Origin: Pirellula sp.
Lineage (GTDB): Bacteria > Planctomycetota > Planctomycetia > Pirellulales > Pirellulaceae
DNA: 37,835 nucleotides
Direction: 5' to 3'
Assembly: GCA_021300015.1 (NCBI GenBank)
Contig: JAJTFB010000017.1
Span: 1 to 37,835, forward strand
How positions within the stretch are numbered: position 1 is the first letter of the stretch; the number at the start of each line of letters is the position of its first letter. This document shows, in pieces, positions 17,101 to 25,823 of the stretch. The position numbers and the translations under genes were made by a program. Below the pieces are notes generated by a model. It worked only from the letters and a program-made list of their open reading frames with translations, ran no database searches and was not told the origin of the DNA.

Positions 17101-17545
17101 CGAGTTTCGATACCACGTGGGGGACCGCGTGACTCTCTTGAGCGACGGATACTACGACATGTTCGACCGAGGGTTGCAAGCCACCTCGATCGGCACCTTG
17201 ATTTCGCGCCCTTTGCGAGGCGATTTTTATGTCGGCTTAACCAACCTCGATGGACCTGTCTCCGCCAAGCTCCTGACCTCGACTTTGACTTATCGCATGA
17301 ACGACAAGTGGGCGGCCGTCGGCAGTTCGGTCTACGATTTTGGTCCTACGGGTAGCAATGGACATACGATCGGATTGACTCGAATTGGCGAATCGTTTCT
17401 GTTCCGAGTCGGGCTGGCTGTCGATAGCGGTCGGGACAATGTGTCGTTGCAATTTGCCCTCGAACCACGATTCCTACCGACGCGAGGACTTGGGGTTGTC
17501 GGAGGCCAAGCCATTCCGCCAGCGGGATTCTTTGGGCTCGAGTAG
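14126..17545 (+). CDS. lptD: LPS-assembly outer-membrane protein LptD-like
   Basis: A 1139-residue protein of the LptD/OstA family, which inserts lipopolysaccharide into the outer leaflet of the outer membrane with LptE. The N-terminus carries a signal peptide (MAWCLACLCALVLACVG, ending near LAAEIG). An OstA-like beta-jellyroll segment is seen at residues ~45-130 and again at ~355-470 (GIRLMIGDVAVQTSGG; LEGNIVFQQGARVIYADRM). Between them lies a Pro/Ser/Ala-rich linker (~residues 225-325). From ~residue 500 a long beta-barrel follows (KARHNFVYMEGVPVAYWPIL, then alternating aromatic strands). GTG 14126 extends the peptide by 12 residues compared with ATG 14162; either start is possible. It is larger than E. 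coli LptD (784 residues), mainly through the extra domain and linker. It is followed convergently by tsaB. Confidence 0.82.
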   Translation: MVPLADYPILKQMAWCLACLCALVLACVGPCASSLAAEIGLPLSDPRFSVTIQAHSASKSQQGDYTVYQLEGGVRITQGSFRASCSKANLWVLSHEIPPNEDSAGISSSTLRSAMNPTSMIHRMVLDAQGECDIQWSEEQRLRDQRWMGRLYSQHEPKFEVQVWQQPVTPLAPLDWAPEESRATGASTPVSEARRNSAVKDGVVWTAQDEQTHLRLAAQLLQSQPPSAPPLAQPSVPASEPLGTPNSMQIGNSTLGGTVLDPGSIPLFESIKGVPEVPTTPSASQQQVESFQLPAPAANTGPIPVPLAAPVAASAPNVRSGVRVGARTFKISGRSGIDPLYSAKSRPERGDSVVTISRGIRLMIGDVAVQTSGGLFDMGTVLIEADRCVVWTADLNRLLSQKIDDLPVELYLEGNIVFQQGARVIYADRMYYNVQSEYGMILGAEVLTPAPKYEGIVRLKADVIQQRSRENFLANRAAMTSSRLGVPRYWLQADRIELNDQRQSSDQTGLLGFGVLSPSGDTTAMKAKARHNFVYMEGVPVAYWPILNTNVDTPSFYISGASFRNDSIFGTQVMLDWNLYQIFGIDALDGTKWTLSTDYLSERGFAIGTNFRYNLPSLHGGGPAYGEFDAWGLNDEGLDTLGSDRIDMVPEETTRGRVTWRHRQLLSPDQELWAELGYISDRNFLEQYFEEEWDTNKDRSTALRYRHYFMGQQMLDLWAQVRLNSFFTETQWLPRVDHYWLGQNLGNFFTWYSHSQAGYGQLKVASSPTAPQDAAKFQLQPWEQTSSGIQAVTRHEISLPFDTGHSKWTPYVSGEAAYWGEDLNGDSLGRLTGQAGLRTSLPMIKVAPEVQSSLFNLNGLAHKVSFETETWYADTTKELDLLPLYDPIDDNSQEHFRRRLVFNTFGGSLPAQFESREYASRQGMQRYVTAASSQIVADQLQSRFGIHQRWQTKRGVAGRERIADVVEFDVDAIYFAKSERDNFGEDFGGLNYEFRYHVGDRVTLLSDGYYDMFDRGLQATSIGTLISRPLRGDFYVGLTNLDGPVSAKLLTSTLTYRMNDKWAAVGSSVYDFGPTGSNGHTIGLTRIGESFLFRVGLAVDSGRDNVSLQFALEPRFLPTRGLGVVGGQAIPPAGFFGLE

Positions 17546-17552
17546 CGAACCA

Positions 17553-18428
17553 TCAACTCGGTCCCGAAGAGTGCTTCTCCTCGGCTGCGCTACTGCGATA
17601 GTACATGGGTAGCAAACCGAACGGCTCGACCGTTTGATCTCTCAGCCATGCTCGCCAGCCGAGTCTTGCGACGGTCGAAGCTCGAGGCTCGCCCAACTGC
17701 TTCGGTTCCCAAACAAGACGGCTCTTATCGAGCGCTGTTTGGCTCTCTGCACTTGGAATCTCCCGGTAGCAATCTCGGAGTTTTTCAAGCGATGGTCCTG
17801 CGACACCGATGCAACCGGAGGGATCCTGGGCAGTGAGCTTCTGGGCTGAGAGTTCTTGGGCCAACCAAGTATTGTCATCGATTCGAGTTCGGGTCGTCTC
17901 GACGCACTCCCCTGCCCCGATGCGATACTTGGCCCAAAAACTCTGCCCTCGAAACGCGTCTGCGACTGCGAACAGATCGAGGCTTTGCGACCCGGGTTCA
18001 GATCGAGAATCGGATGCTGTTCGAGAATCGGATACTTGCTGAGCGATGACCTCGAGGGTATCGATCGCTACGATGGGTATTTGCAACGCATAGGCCATCA
18101 CTTTGGCCGTCGCGATCCCGACGCGTAATCCGGTAAACGACCCGGGGCCTTGCACGACTGCGATTGCGTGAAGGTCCTTCGGAGCAAGCCCGTCTTGGGC
18201 AAGCAGCTTTTGGATCGCTGGTGCCAGAGTTTTTGCCGACCCCCAGGTTGGGTCCAAGTCGAGCGATAGGATTTCCAATCGCTCGGTTAGATTTCTCAAG
18301 CAGCGACCTGGCAGGGACCAATCCGAGCCGATCGATTCGCGGAGTCCATCGAGGGATTCGGTGGATTTTGCCAAGGCGATCGACCCGCTCCGTCCCGAAG
18401 TTTCCAACGCGAGCAGGTTCGTCGTCAT
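17553..18428 (-). CDS. tsaB: tRNA threonylcarbamoyladenosine biosynthesis protein TsaB
   Basis: A 291-residue TsaB, the scaffold partner of TsaD in forming t6A37 on ANN-decoding tRNAs. The ASKHA-fold core is clear: LLALETSGRSGSIAL at the N-terminus and VVQGPGSFTGLRVGIATAK in the middle. It is about 60 residues longer than E. coli TsaB because of an insertion after residue 30 and a Ser/Asp-rich loop near residue 135 that contains a short internal repeat (DSRTASDSRSE). It lies 44 bases downstream of alaS on the same strand, so the two are probably one operon linked to translation. tsaD and tsaE are not in the window. Confidence 0.9.
   Translation of the reverse strand: MTTNLLALETSGRSGSIALAKSTESLDGLRESIGSDWSLPGRCLRNLTERLEILSLDLDPTWGSAKTLAPAIQKLLAQDGLAPKDLHAIAVVQGPGSFTGLRVGIATAKVMAYALQIPIVAIDTLEVIAQQVSDSRTASDSRSEPGSQSLDLFAVADAFRGQSFWAKYRIGAGECVETTRTRIDDNTWLAQELSAQKLTAQDPSGCIGVAGPSLEKLRDCYREIPSAESQTALDKSRLVWEPKQLGEPRASTVARLGWRAWLRDQTVEPFGLLPMYYRSSAAEEKHSSGPS
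18003..18033. repeat. 13-base direct repeat with 18-base period inside tsaB
   Basis: TCGAGAATCGGAT occurs at 18003-18015 and 18021-18033. The 18-base period equals six codons and gives the repeated DSR-ASDSR in the loop of TsaB, so it is probably a small in-frame duplication. Confidence 0.75.
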
Positions 18429-18472
18429 GCATAGAGCCTAGTTGGAGGGTTCGGAATGTCGGGGTCGGGGCT

Positions 18473-21295
18473 CTAGCTTCCAGCGATGGAATGCCAAGTG
18501 GATTTAGCGATTGCCAGCGCCTGGTCGATGTTCCCTGGAAGTTTCCCGCCGGCTTGGGCGAAGTCGGGTCGACCTCCGCCACTGCCTCCGACCACTTCGG
18601 CTACAGGAGCGATCCACTTACCAGCACTGTATCCTTGGTCGACGAGGGATTGGCTTAATCCTGCGAGCAAAGTGACTTTGTCCTGTTCGTGGGTTGCAAA
18701 CAGAACCGCCACGGGCTTGGCTGACTTTTTGCGGATTTGATCGATCCACTGTCGCATCATAGCGGTATTGGCGTTGGGTACCCGAGCGACGATCACCAGG
18801 GTCGGGCCAACGGCTTGGGCGGATGCGATCAGTTGATCGACGTCCAAGTTGCTTGCGCTTGAAAGCTGCGCGAGTTGCTCATGGAGTTGATGCTCTTCGG
18901 CCAGTAAGGCATCCATTCGACCTCCGACTTCGTCGAGCGAAACGTTCATCGCCCTGGCGGCCTGCTTCAGAGCGCTGCGAATATCTGCATAAGCCGGTTT
19001 GGATCCTGCTGAGGATTTTTGGCCACCGACTTTAACCGGCGGGGCTTCGTTGCCACCTGCCGATGTAGCGATTTTTTTCAATTTGCGAATGGCGCTCACA
19101 AGTTCGAGGGTACGGGGAGCCAGTTGATCGATCGAGCAGCCGAGTTTTTGGGCGACCAGGGCCGCTTGGGCTTCGATTTTGGCACGGTACTCAAGAGCCC
19201 TAGGGCCGGTCAAGGCGGTGATCCGTCGGACGCCTGCCGAGACGCTCTCATCGGTGAGGATTTCCAGGGTACCGATTTCAGCGGTATTGCTCGCGTGGGT
19301 ACCGCCGCAAAGTTCGCGAGAAAAATCTCCCATGCTGACCATGCGTACTGGATCGGGATACTTTTCTCCAAAGAGCATCATCGCACCGAGTTCGCGGGCT
19401 TGGGCTAGAGCAACGGTATCCCAGCGGATGCTTGCTCCTTGGGAAATTTTGTCGTTGGACAGGCCTTCGATCTGCTTGAGGTCGTCGTCCGAGAGGGAAT
19501 CTTGGTGGCTGAAGTCGAATCGCAACCAATCCGAGTCCACTTTGCTTCCTTGCTGTTGGGCGTGTTTTCCGAGTCGCGATTGGAGAGCATGGTGCAGGAC
19601 GTGGGTTGCCGAGTGGGCTCGGCGAATCGAGTTGCGTCGATTCTCGTCGACGGAGGCTTGGACGGTTTCGCCTTCCTTAAGGGTGCCTGAGAGCATGCGT
19701 CCAAAATGGACGATCAAGTCGCCGCTTTTCTGCGTGTCGGTGACTTCAAAGCTGCCGTTGGCGGTTTGCAGTTTGCCGGTATCGCCTACTTGTCCACCGC
19801 TCTCTCCGTAGAAGGGGGAGCGATCCAAGACGATGCGGAGCATTTCAGCTTGGGTGTCGTTCGAGACGGAGCTGACGAGGCGATCGTCTTTGGGTTTTCC
19901 GACGATGACCCCTTTGATCTGGGCTGGAGTTTGGGCTGTGGTATATCCGAGAAACTCCGATTGGTGCAGAGCTTCTTTGAGCGTTTCGATCGGGCCGGTT
20001 TCGAAGAGTTCGACGGTTCCACCGCCGCTGATGTCTCCGTGCCTGAGCATCGCTTCGCGGTATCCATCCCAATCAAAGGAGTATCCTCGCTCGGCGGAGA
20101 TCTGTTGGAAGAGTTCTGGTGGAACTCCGTGGGTTTGGTAGAGCGTAGCGGCTTCGGCGCCATCGACCATGGTGCTTCCTTTGCCGGACATATCATCGAA
20201 CAAGCGGTCGATGCGTTCGAGTCCTGACCCGATGGTCGCAAAGAAGTCAGCTTCCTCTCGCTTCATCACTGCTGCGACGCGGTCGGTGGTATCGGAAAGT
20301 TCGGGATAGGATCCTTTCATCATTTGGGCGACGATTGGGACGAGTTGATGGAGGAACGGATCCCTCATGCCGAGTTGATGGCCGTCTAGAACGGCGCGTC
20401 GCAGGAGTCGTTTGATGACGTATCGCGCTTTTTTCGGTCCGGGATAGACGTTTTCGTGGATGGCAAAGCTACAGGCTCGGACGTGGTCGGTGATCCGACG
20501 CAAACGACGGCCATCGTCGCTTTCGTAAGCGTATTTCACGCCACAAACCTCGGCTGCAGCTTGGACAATCGGCATGAGGATATCGATATGGAAGTTCGTC
20601 GGTACGCCTTGGAGGACGCTAGCGGCTCGTTCCAATCCCATTCCTGTATCGATGTTCTTGCTCGGCAAGGGTCGAAGATTATTCGGTGGTTCTCCGACGC
20701 GATTGAATTGGGTGAAGACCAGATTCCAGATCTCGACGGTCTTGCCCCCTTCGAGGGTGTAGTAGATTTCGGAACAAGGTCCGCAGACTCCATCGGGGCC
20801 TTGGCTCGGGGCGCTGGCTGGCCAGAAGTTATCGGCTTCGTCCATCCGGGTGATCCGCGAGGTGGGCAAACCAATTTTTTCGTTCCAAATCTTGGCCGCT
20901 TCGTCGTCGTCTTTGTACACGGTGATGGTCAATCGATCCGGATCGATCCCGAACCATTTCTTGTCCGTCAGGAGTTCCCAAGCCCAGGCGATCGCTTCGG
21001 CCTTGAAGTAGTCACCGAAGCTGAAGTTGCCTAGCATTTCGAAGAAGGTGTGGTGGTAGGCTGTCCTACCGACATTGTCGATATCGCCTGTGCGCAAGCA
21101 TTTTTGGCAAGTCGTCGCGCGGGTGTAATCGAGTTTAACTTTTCCGAGAAAATGGTCCTTGAACTGATTCATACCTGCTGGGGTGAAGAGGACCGATGGA
21201 TCCCACGTTGGGACCAACACATCGCTGGCTTGGCGATGATGACCCTTGGACTCAAAGAACGCTAGGTACTTTTCTCGCAACTCGTCAGTTTTCAT
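18473..21295 (-). CDS. alaS: Alanyl-tRNA synthetase
   Basis: A complete 940-residue class II synthetase that charges tRNA-Ala with alanine in the cytoplasm. The catalytic core starts MKTDELREKYLAFFESKGH and contains TPAGMNQFKDHFLG and HHTFFEMLGNFSFGDYFK. The editing domain has the zinc-binding set His561 and His565 (HSATH), Cys663 and His667 (CGGTH), matching H564/H568/C666/H670 of the E. coli enzyme. The C-terminal C-Ala domain ends with a Gly-rich GGSGGGRPDFAQAGG motif. It is the first gene of an alaS-tsaB unit. A 19-base imperfect dyad sits in its leader at 21321-21339. Confidence 0.98.
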   Translation of the reverse strand: MKTDELREKYLAFFESKGHHRQASDVLVPTWDPSVLFTPAGMNQFKDHFLGKVKLDYTRATTCQKCLRTGDIDNVGRTAYHHTFFEMLGNFSFGDYFKAEAIAWAWELLTDKKWFGIDPDRLTITVYKDDDEAAKIWNEKIGLPTSRITRMDEADNFWPASAPSQGPDGVCGPCSEIYYTLEGGKTVEIWNLVFTQFNRVGEPPNNLRPLPSKNIDTGMGLERAASVLQGVPTNFHIDILMPIVQAAAEVCGVKYAYESDDGRRLRRITDHVRACSFAIHENVYPGPKKARYVIKRLLRRAVLDGHQLGMRDPFLHQLVPIVAQMMKGSYPELSDTTDRVAAVMKREEADFFATIGSGLERIDRLFDDMSGKGSTMVDGAEAATLYQTHGVPPELFQQISAERGYSFDWDGYREAMLRHGDISGGGTVELFETGPIETLKEALHQSEFLGYTTAQTPAQIKGVIVGKPKDDRLVSSVSNDTQAEMLRIVLDRSPFYGESGGQVGDTGKLQTANGSFEVTDTQKSGDLIVHFGRMLSGTLKEGETVQASVDENRRNSIRRAHSATHVLHHALQSRLGKHAQQQGSKVDSDWLRFDFSHQDSLSDDDLKQIEGLSNDKISQGASIRWDTVALAQARELGAMMLFGEKYPDPVRMVSMGDFSRELCGGTHASNTAEIGTLEILTDESVSAGVRRITALTGPRALEYRAKIEAQAALVAQKLGCSIDQLAPRTLELVSAIRKLKKIATSAGGNEAPPVKVGGQKSSAGSKPAYADIRSALKQAARAMNVSLDEVGGRMDALLAEEHQLHEQLAQLSSASNLDVDQLIASAQAVGPTLVIVARVPNANTAMMRQWIDQIRKKSAKPVAVLFATHEQDKVTLLAGLSQSLVDQGYSAGKWIAPVAEVVGGSGGGRPDFAQAGGKLPGNIDQALAIAKSTWHSIAGS

Positions 21296-21464
21296 AATTC
21301 TGGATCGTTTGATGGAAGCTGAGGTCCGAGCCGAACCTCATGGGTCGCAAATAATGGCCTAAATTTACCCTCAATTGCTCCCTTCGCGTAGTCCTGCTAG
21401 GCCCAGGAACCGTTACGATATTTCTCAAATTTGTATAGACTCGCTCGTCGATAAGGTGATTGCT
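21296..21464. promoter_or_regulatory. Divergent control region of alaS and the APC permease
   Basis: This 169-base gap must contain both promoters. GAGGT at 21321 and ACCTC at 21335 are the outer arms of a 19-base dyad matching its reverse complement at 15 positions, in the alaS leader. On the plus strand TATAGA (21434-21439) is a weak -10 candidate with no well-spaced -35 box. Confidence 0.4.
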
Positions 21465-23210
21465 ATGTCCTGGGAATCGATCCAAGCTCGTTTGCTTCGA
21501 CGAAAAACGCTCGCTCAGATCGACCAGGAGTACGAAAACCAATCCGCCCAGTCGCTCGTCCGTAGCTTGACCCTGTTTGACCTGACCTGTTTTGGAATCG
21601 CAGCGGTCATCGGTGCGGGAGCCTTTACGACGATTGGACGGGCTTCGTTTGACGGCGGGCCTGCAATCTCGCTGCTGTTTGTCATCACGGCTGTCGCATG
21701 CCTCTTTTCGGCTTTGTGCTACGCGCAGTTCGCATCGAGCATCCCGACAAGTGGGAGCGCCTATACCTACGCGTTTGTGGCCTTCGGGGAACTGACGGCC
21801 TGGATGATCGGCTGGAATTTATTGATGGAGTACGCAATCGGCAACAGCGTCCTTGCGTTCGCTTGGTCGAGCTACTTTGTCAACCTTCTCGAAGGGATGC
21901 AAGGATGGCTGTCGGGATTCGGATGGGGTTTTCAGATCCCTCAATGGCTGGTCCAGGACTACTACAGTTCTGCGCAGGCTCCGGCCCAGTGGGCTGCGGT
22001 CCAAGCGGCCGACGGCGTTGTGGGCCAGGAGCTCCAAAGGCACCTTCAAGCTTGGGAAACGGCTCCAAGCCTCGGCGGTCTGAAATTGATTCTCGACCTG
22101 CCTGCCATCGTGGTCAACGTCCTGATTACGGCTCTTGTCATCGTCGGGATTCACGAATCGAAAAAAGTCAGCAACGCGATGGTCTTGCTGAAAATGGCCG
22201 TGGTGATTCTGGTCGTTTTGGTCGGAGCGTTCTACATCAAACCGAGCAACTGGAGTCCCTTTGCCCCGAATGGACTCGAGGGTGTATTCAAAGGGATCGC
22301 CGGTGTCTTCTTTGCCTACATCGGTTTTGATGCGATCTCGACGACCGCCGAGGAGTGCAAGAATGCTCAACGCGATATTCCTCGCGCGACGTTGCTGACG
22401 TTGCTTCTATGCACGATCATCTACATCATCCTCTCGTTTACCCTGACGGGTATGGTCTCGTATAAGGAGCTCGATGTCGACGATCCGCTTGCGTATGTCT
22501 TCGAGAAGATCGGACTGCCCTCCTTGGTGGGCATTATTTCGCTCAGCGCCGTGATCGCAACGACGAGCGTCTTTCTGGTCTTTCAACTTGGCCAACCGAG
22601 AATCTTCATGAGCATGGCTCGCGATGGACTTCTACCCAAACCTTTTGCCTCGATCCACCCGAGATTTAAAACCCCTGCCTTCTCGTCGGTTATTACCGGG
22701 GTGATGGTCGCCTTGCCAACTCTTTTTTTCAATTCCCAGTTCGTCACCGACCTGGCCTCCATCGGCACGCTGTTTGCGTTTATGCTCGTGTGCGGAGGGA
22801 TCCTCGTCTCGGGAAGCACCAACCCTGATTCGAAGGGATTCCGGGTCCCTAAGTTGCCTGGCCAGGTTCTCCTGCCGCTGTGCTTTGTCGCTTACTGTTC
22901 GATCTTGCCGAAGCTTCCAGACAATCACCAATTGGGTGGGGACTGGATCCCGGATGGCAATTTTCACTACGATCGAATCCCGTATGCGATCTTCCTGTCG
23001 GTCTTCTTGGCTCTATCGGCCGCTGCGGTGCGATACCGTTGGTCGGCCATCCCCGTCTTAGGGGTTGTTGTCAATCTTTACCTGATTGCGGGACTTGGAG
23101 CGGCCAACTGGATTCGTTTCGGCATCTGGTGCGCGATCGGATTGCTGGTCTACGCTCTGTACGGCTACCACCACAGCCGACGCCGAAGCGAGAGCTTCAG
23201 TTCGTCATGA
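21465..23210 (+). CDS. APC-superfamily amino-acid permease (CAT-like)
   Basis: A 581-residue inner-membrane protein with about 12-14 hydrophobic helices. Helix 1 carries the family's unwound glycine motif (GIAAVIGAGAFTTIGRAS), and helix 8 region shows FFAYIGFDAISTTAEECKNAQRDIPRA, the signature of cationic amino-acid transporter-like APC members. An unusual polar loop of ~60 residues (QIPQWLVQDYYSSAQAPAQW and following) lies after helix 4. The frame is open to 21375, but ATG 21465 gives the usual N-terminus. Its last bases overlap the end of the convergent stress-protein gene by 6 bases. The substrate (probably an amino acid) is not determined. Confidence 0.88.
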   Translation: MSWESIQARLLRRKTLAQIDQEYENQSAQSLVRSLTLFDLTCFGIAAVIGAGAFTTIGRASFDGGPAISLLFVITAVACLFSALCYAQFASSIPTSGSAYTYAFVAFGELTAWMIGWNLLMEYAIGNSVLAFAWSSYFVNLLEGMQGWLSGFGWGFQIPQWLVQDYYSSAQAPAQWAAVQAADGVVGQELQRHLQAWETAPSLGGLKLILDLPAIVVNVLITALVIVGIHESKKVSNAMVLLKMAVVILVVLVGAFYIKPSNWSPFAPNGLEGVFKGIAGVFFAYIGFDAISTTAEECKNAQRDIPRATLLTLLLCTIIYIILSFTLTGMVSYKELDVDDPLAYVFEKIGLPSLVGIISLSAVIATTSVFLVFQLGQPRIFMSMARDGLLPKPFASIHPRFKTPAFSSVITGVMVALPTLFFNSQFVTDLASIGTLFAFMLVCGGILVSGSTNPDSKGFRVPKLPGQVLLPLCFVAYCSILPKLPDNHQLGGDWIPDGNFHYDRIPYAIFLSVFLALSAAAVRYRWSAIPVLGVVVNLYLIAGLGAANWIRFGIWCAIGLLVYALYGYHHSRRRSESFSSS

Positions 23211-23645
23211 GTCGCTGATCTTGATCACCAGCACCGGAACGTGAGAAAAGCGTACGACTCGCTCTGCAACACTTCCCAGGACCAATCGAGAGATCCCGCT
23301 TCGGCCGTGCGAGGGAATCACGATCAGGTCTGCACCGATGGTCTTGGCTCGTTCGACGCACGTAAGGCCAGGATCACCGATCATCACTTCCTTGGAGCAC
23401 TGAGCAAACCGAGGGTCTGCGAATTCCTCATCGAGCGCTTTTTGTGTGTATTCGAGGCGAACTTGATCATCGATTGCCTCGACGGGGAATCCCTCGGGGG
23501 CTAAGGGTATGAAAGTCGGGAGTACATGCAGGATGTGGACTTGGGAAGGTGAATCGGCGATCGATAACGCCTTTTCTACCGCGACGCGCGAATGCGCAGA
23601 GAAATCAAAAGGGACCAGAACCGCTTTGCTAATCGACCATGCCAT
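23205..23645 (-). CDS. Universal stress protein (UspA family)
   Basis: A 146-residue single Usp domain. It begins ISKAVLVPFDFSAHSRVAVE and ends with the ATP-binding signature of the family, IPSHGRSGISRLVLGSVAERVV (G-2X-G-9X-G-S), so it is likely an ATP-binding type. Usp proteins are cytoplasmic and help survive stress; the precise job here is unknown. The start is ATG 23645 with AAGGTGG upstream; the open frame to 23852 lacks family similarity. It converges with the APC permease (6-base overlap) and is divergent from the SMP-30-like gene. Confidence 0.92.
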   Translation of the reverse strand: MAWSISKAVLVPFDFSAHSRVAVEKALSIADSPSQVHILHVLPTFIPLAPEGFPVEAIDDQVRLEYTQKALDEEFADPRFAQCSKEVMIGDPGLTCVERAKTIGADLIVIPSHGRSGISRLVLGSVAERVVRFSHVPVLVIKISDS

Positions 23646-23894
23646 GATTACCACCTTTTGGGTACGAGAGGTACAGAACCCGGAGGATTGCATCGCTGTG
23701 CATTCTTTACGGGCTGATGGATCCATTCTACGCAGTTGGCTGTTCGCAGAGGGGATCGTTCCCGAAGAGTTTGTGCGAAAATCATCGGGCGCGATATTCT
23801 TGATTTGAGGGGCCGCTCGTATACGATGACGGTTTGTTTGGAAGTCAACCAAACGTTCCGTTGAATCCTCTCGTTCCCTTAAGGGTGTTTTGCA
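23646..23894. promoter_or_regulatory. Divergent control region of the stress protein and SMP-30-like gene
   Basis: No gene is seen. On the plus strand TTGATT (23800-23805) and TACGAT (23822-23827) are 16 bases apart and could be the promoter of the SMP-30-like gene. Confidence 0.35.
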
Positions 23895-24902
23895 ATGCGA
23901 TCATTCCGACAACGTCTTGTGCGCCTCGCCGCAACATGTCTCTTGCCCAACATCGGCAACCCTGCGAGCATCGTGGCTACTTGCTCAACCTCCATGTTTC
24001 TCGGGGCCACGTGTGTCCTTGCCCAGGACCTGCCTTCGGTCGATAAGATTACGGCGATGAAATTGTTCGAGGTCCCTAGCTACTGCGAAGGGGTCGTTTT
24101 CGATCACGATGGCAAAGGCTACATCTCATGGGATAAAACGCTTACCGAGTTCCAACTCGATGGAAAGCATCGAGATTTTGCAGTCACCGGGGCTCCAAAC
24201 GGACACAAAGTCCTCGCCGACGGAACCCATTTGGTATGTGATGCAAGTCAGCATGCGGTGCTCCATCTGGATCGCGATGGAAAACCACTGGCTCCTGCAT
24301 CCAAAGAATGCGATGGCAAGCCACTGCGAGGTCCTAACGATTTGACTCTCGATCCCCAGGGAGGCTTCTACTTTACCGACCCGGGCGACTCGGGCAAAGA
24401 TAAACTTATCGGCACCATTCATTATGTCGACACCGCAGGCAAAACCCATTTGGTCGCCTCGGGGTTGGCCTTTCCCAACGGCATCGTGCTTACCCAAGAT
24501 GGCAAGCGGTTGCTCGTCGGTGAGAGTCAATTCAATCGCGTTCTCGAATACCCAGTTCTATCTCAGGGCAAAGTCGGGCCGATGAAGGTGTTTGCAGACC
24601 TGCCCAAAAATCCGAGCGGAAAATGGGAAGACAACCAGCCCGACGGTATGTGCTCGGACGCCAAAGGGAATCTGTACGTAGCCCATTACGGAATGCAACA
24701 AGTCCAAGTCCTCGATCCTTCTGGCAAGTTGCTCAGGTCCTACCCAGGCGGCAATCGCCTGACGAGCAATGTGGCTTTCGGTGGTCCTAAGCATGACCAG
24801 CTCTTTGTCACCGGGGCGATCCAAGCCGATGGCAAACCCGGTGCGGTATTTCGGTTGGATCTAGGGATCCCGGGCCGGGTAATTCTACCGACGAAAAAAT
24901 AA
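23895..24902 (+). CDS. Secreted SMP-30/gluconolactonase-like protein
   Basis: A 335-residue six-bladed beta-propeller of the SMP-30/gluconolactonase/LRE family, which hydrolyses sugar lactones using a divalent metal. The residues expected for the metal and substrate site are all present: Glu65 (CEGVVFD), Asn148 (GPNDLTL), Asn195 (FPNGIVL) and Asp250 (QPDGMCSD). The first ~43 residues form a long signal peptide-like leader ending near VLAQDL, so it is probably exported to the periplasm. Repeated strand motifs GKGYIS, GGFYFTD and GNLYVA mark the blades. The true substrate is unknown. It stands alone, with hisG convergent downstream. Confidence 0.88.
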   Translation: MRSFRQRLVRLAATCLLPNIGNPASIVATCSTSMFLGATCVLAQDLPSVDKITAMKLFEVPSYCEGVVFDHDGKGYISWDKTLTEFQLDGKHRDFAVTGAPNGHKVLADGTHLVCDASQHAVLHLDRDGKPLAPASKECDGKPLRGPNDLTLDPQGGFYFTDPGDSGKDKLIGTIHYVDTAGKTHLVASGLAFPNGIVLTQDGKRLLVGESQFNRVLEYPVLSQGKVGPMKVFADLPKNPSGKWEDNQPDGMCSDAKGNLYVAHYGMQQVQVLDPSGKLLRSYPGGNRLTSNVAFGGPKHDQLFVTGAIQADGKPGAVFRLDLGIPGRVILPTKK

Positions 24903-24941
24903 GCCAGCTTTTACGGTGGTTCCAGCAACGATTTTGGGTAC

Positions 24942-25823
24942 TCAGCCGCCGGGGTTTTGATCCAGGCGGCAGTTGTTGATCGAGAATTCCAAAATCGCAA
25001 TCGCTCCGATCTGCTCGAGGCGTTCCATGATCGTGATGACCTCTTTGCGTTTGACCATCGCTCGAACCGCGCACCAGTTGGGATCCTCCAAGCTGTTGAC
25101 TGTCGGGGAGGTAAACCCAGGGGTGATTGCCTCGGCCTGCGACAACTTCGCCCGGGGGATGTTGTACTCCAGGAGCGAATAATCGCGGGCGATGACGACC
25201 CCTTCGAGCCTTCGGACAATCCGGTCTGCGGTAGCAAGATCCCGACATTTTGGACTTTGGATCAAGACAGTCTCGTACTCGCCGATGATGTCGAGGATTC
25301 TCAATTGGTTTGCCGCGAGCGTGCTGCCCGTTTCGACCAAATCGACGATCGCATCGGCCACACCCAGCGAGATCATGATCTCGACCGATCCGTTCAGTCC
25401 CACCAAATGGACCGGCGCGGAGTGTTTGTTCAAGTACCGTTCGGTTGTCCTTGGGAAACTCGTTGCGACTCGCTTGCCCGCCAAATCGCTGGCCGATTGG
25501 ATGTTGCCATGCAAGGGCACGCATACAGCCAATTTGCATCGACCCACCCCGAGTTTCATTCGGACATCGATCTGTGCACCGGCCTCCTCGACCAAATCGC
25601 TTCCGGTGATTCCCACATCGATCGCTCCTTCGGCGCACAGCGTTGGAATATCGTCGGTTCGGAGGAAGGTGATGTCGGCAGCAAGTCCACTGACGCGCGC
25701 AAATAAGGCGCGTTCTTGGCGACGGAAGTTCAGTCCGGCCTGGAGCAACAGTTCGGTGGCCAATTCGCTCAAGCGGCCTTTGCTCGGTATCCCAATTCTC
25801 AACATGTTGTCGCTTAAACTCAT
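24942..25823 (-). CDS. hisG: ATP phosphoribosyltransferase, long form
   Basis: A 293-residue HisG, first enzyme of histidine synthesis (ATP + PRPP to phosphoribosyl-ATP). The periplasmic-binding-protein-like catalytic lobes are evident (RIGIPSKGRLSE; IDVGITGSDLVEEAG; LGVADAIVDLVETGSTL with the PRPP loop). The additional C-terminal regulatory ACT-like domain (from ~residue 215 to the end) marks the long form, which is feedback-inhibited by histidine and needs no HisZ. ATG 25823 overlaps the hisE stop in ATGA, so it is translationally coupled to hisE. Other his genes are not in the window. Confidence 0.96.
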   Translation of the reverse strand: MSLSDNMLRIGIPSKGRLSELATELLLQAGLNFRRQERALFARVSGLAADITFLRTDDIPTLCAEGAIDVGITGSDLVEEAGAQIDVRMKLGVGRCKLAVCVPLHGNIQSASDLAGKRVATSFPRTTERYLNKHSAPVHLVGLNGSVEIMISLGVADAIVDLVETGSTLAANQLRILDIIGEYETVLIQSPKCRDLATADRIVRRLEGVVIARDYSLLEYNIPRAKLSQAEAITPGFTSPTVNSLEDPNWCAVRAMVKRKEVITIMERLEQIGAIAILEFSINNCRLDQNPGG

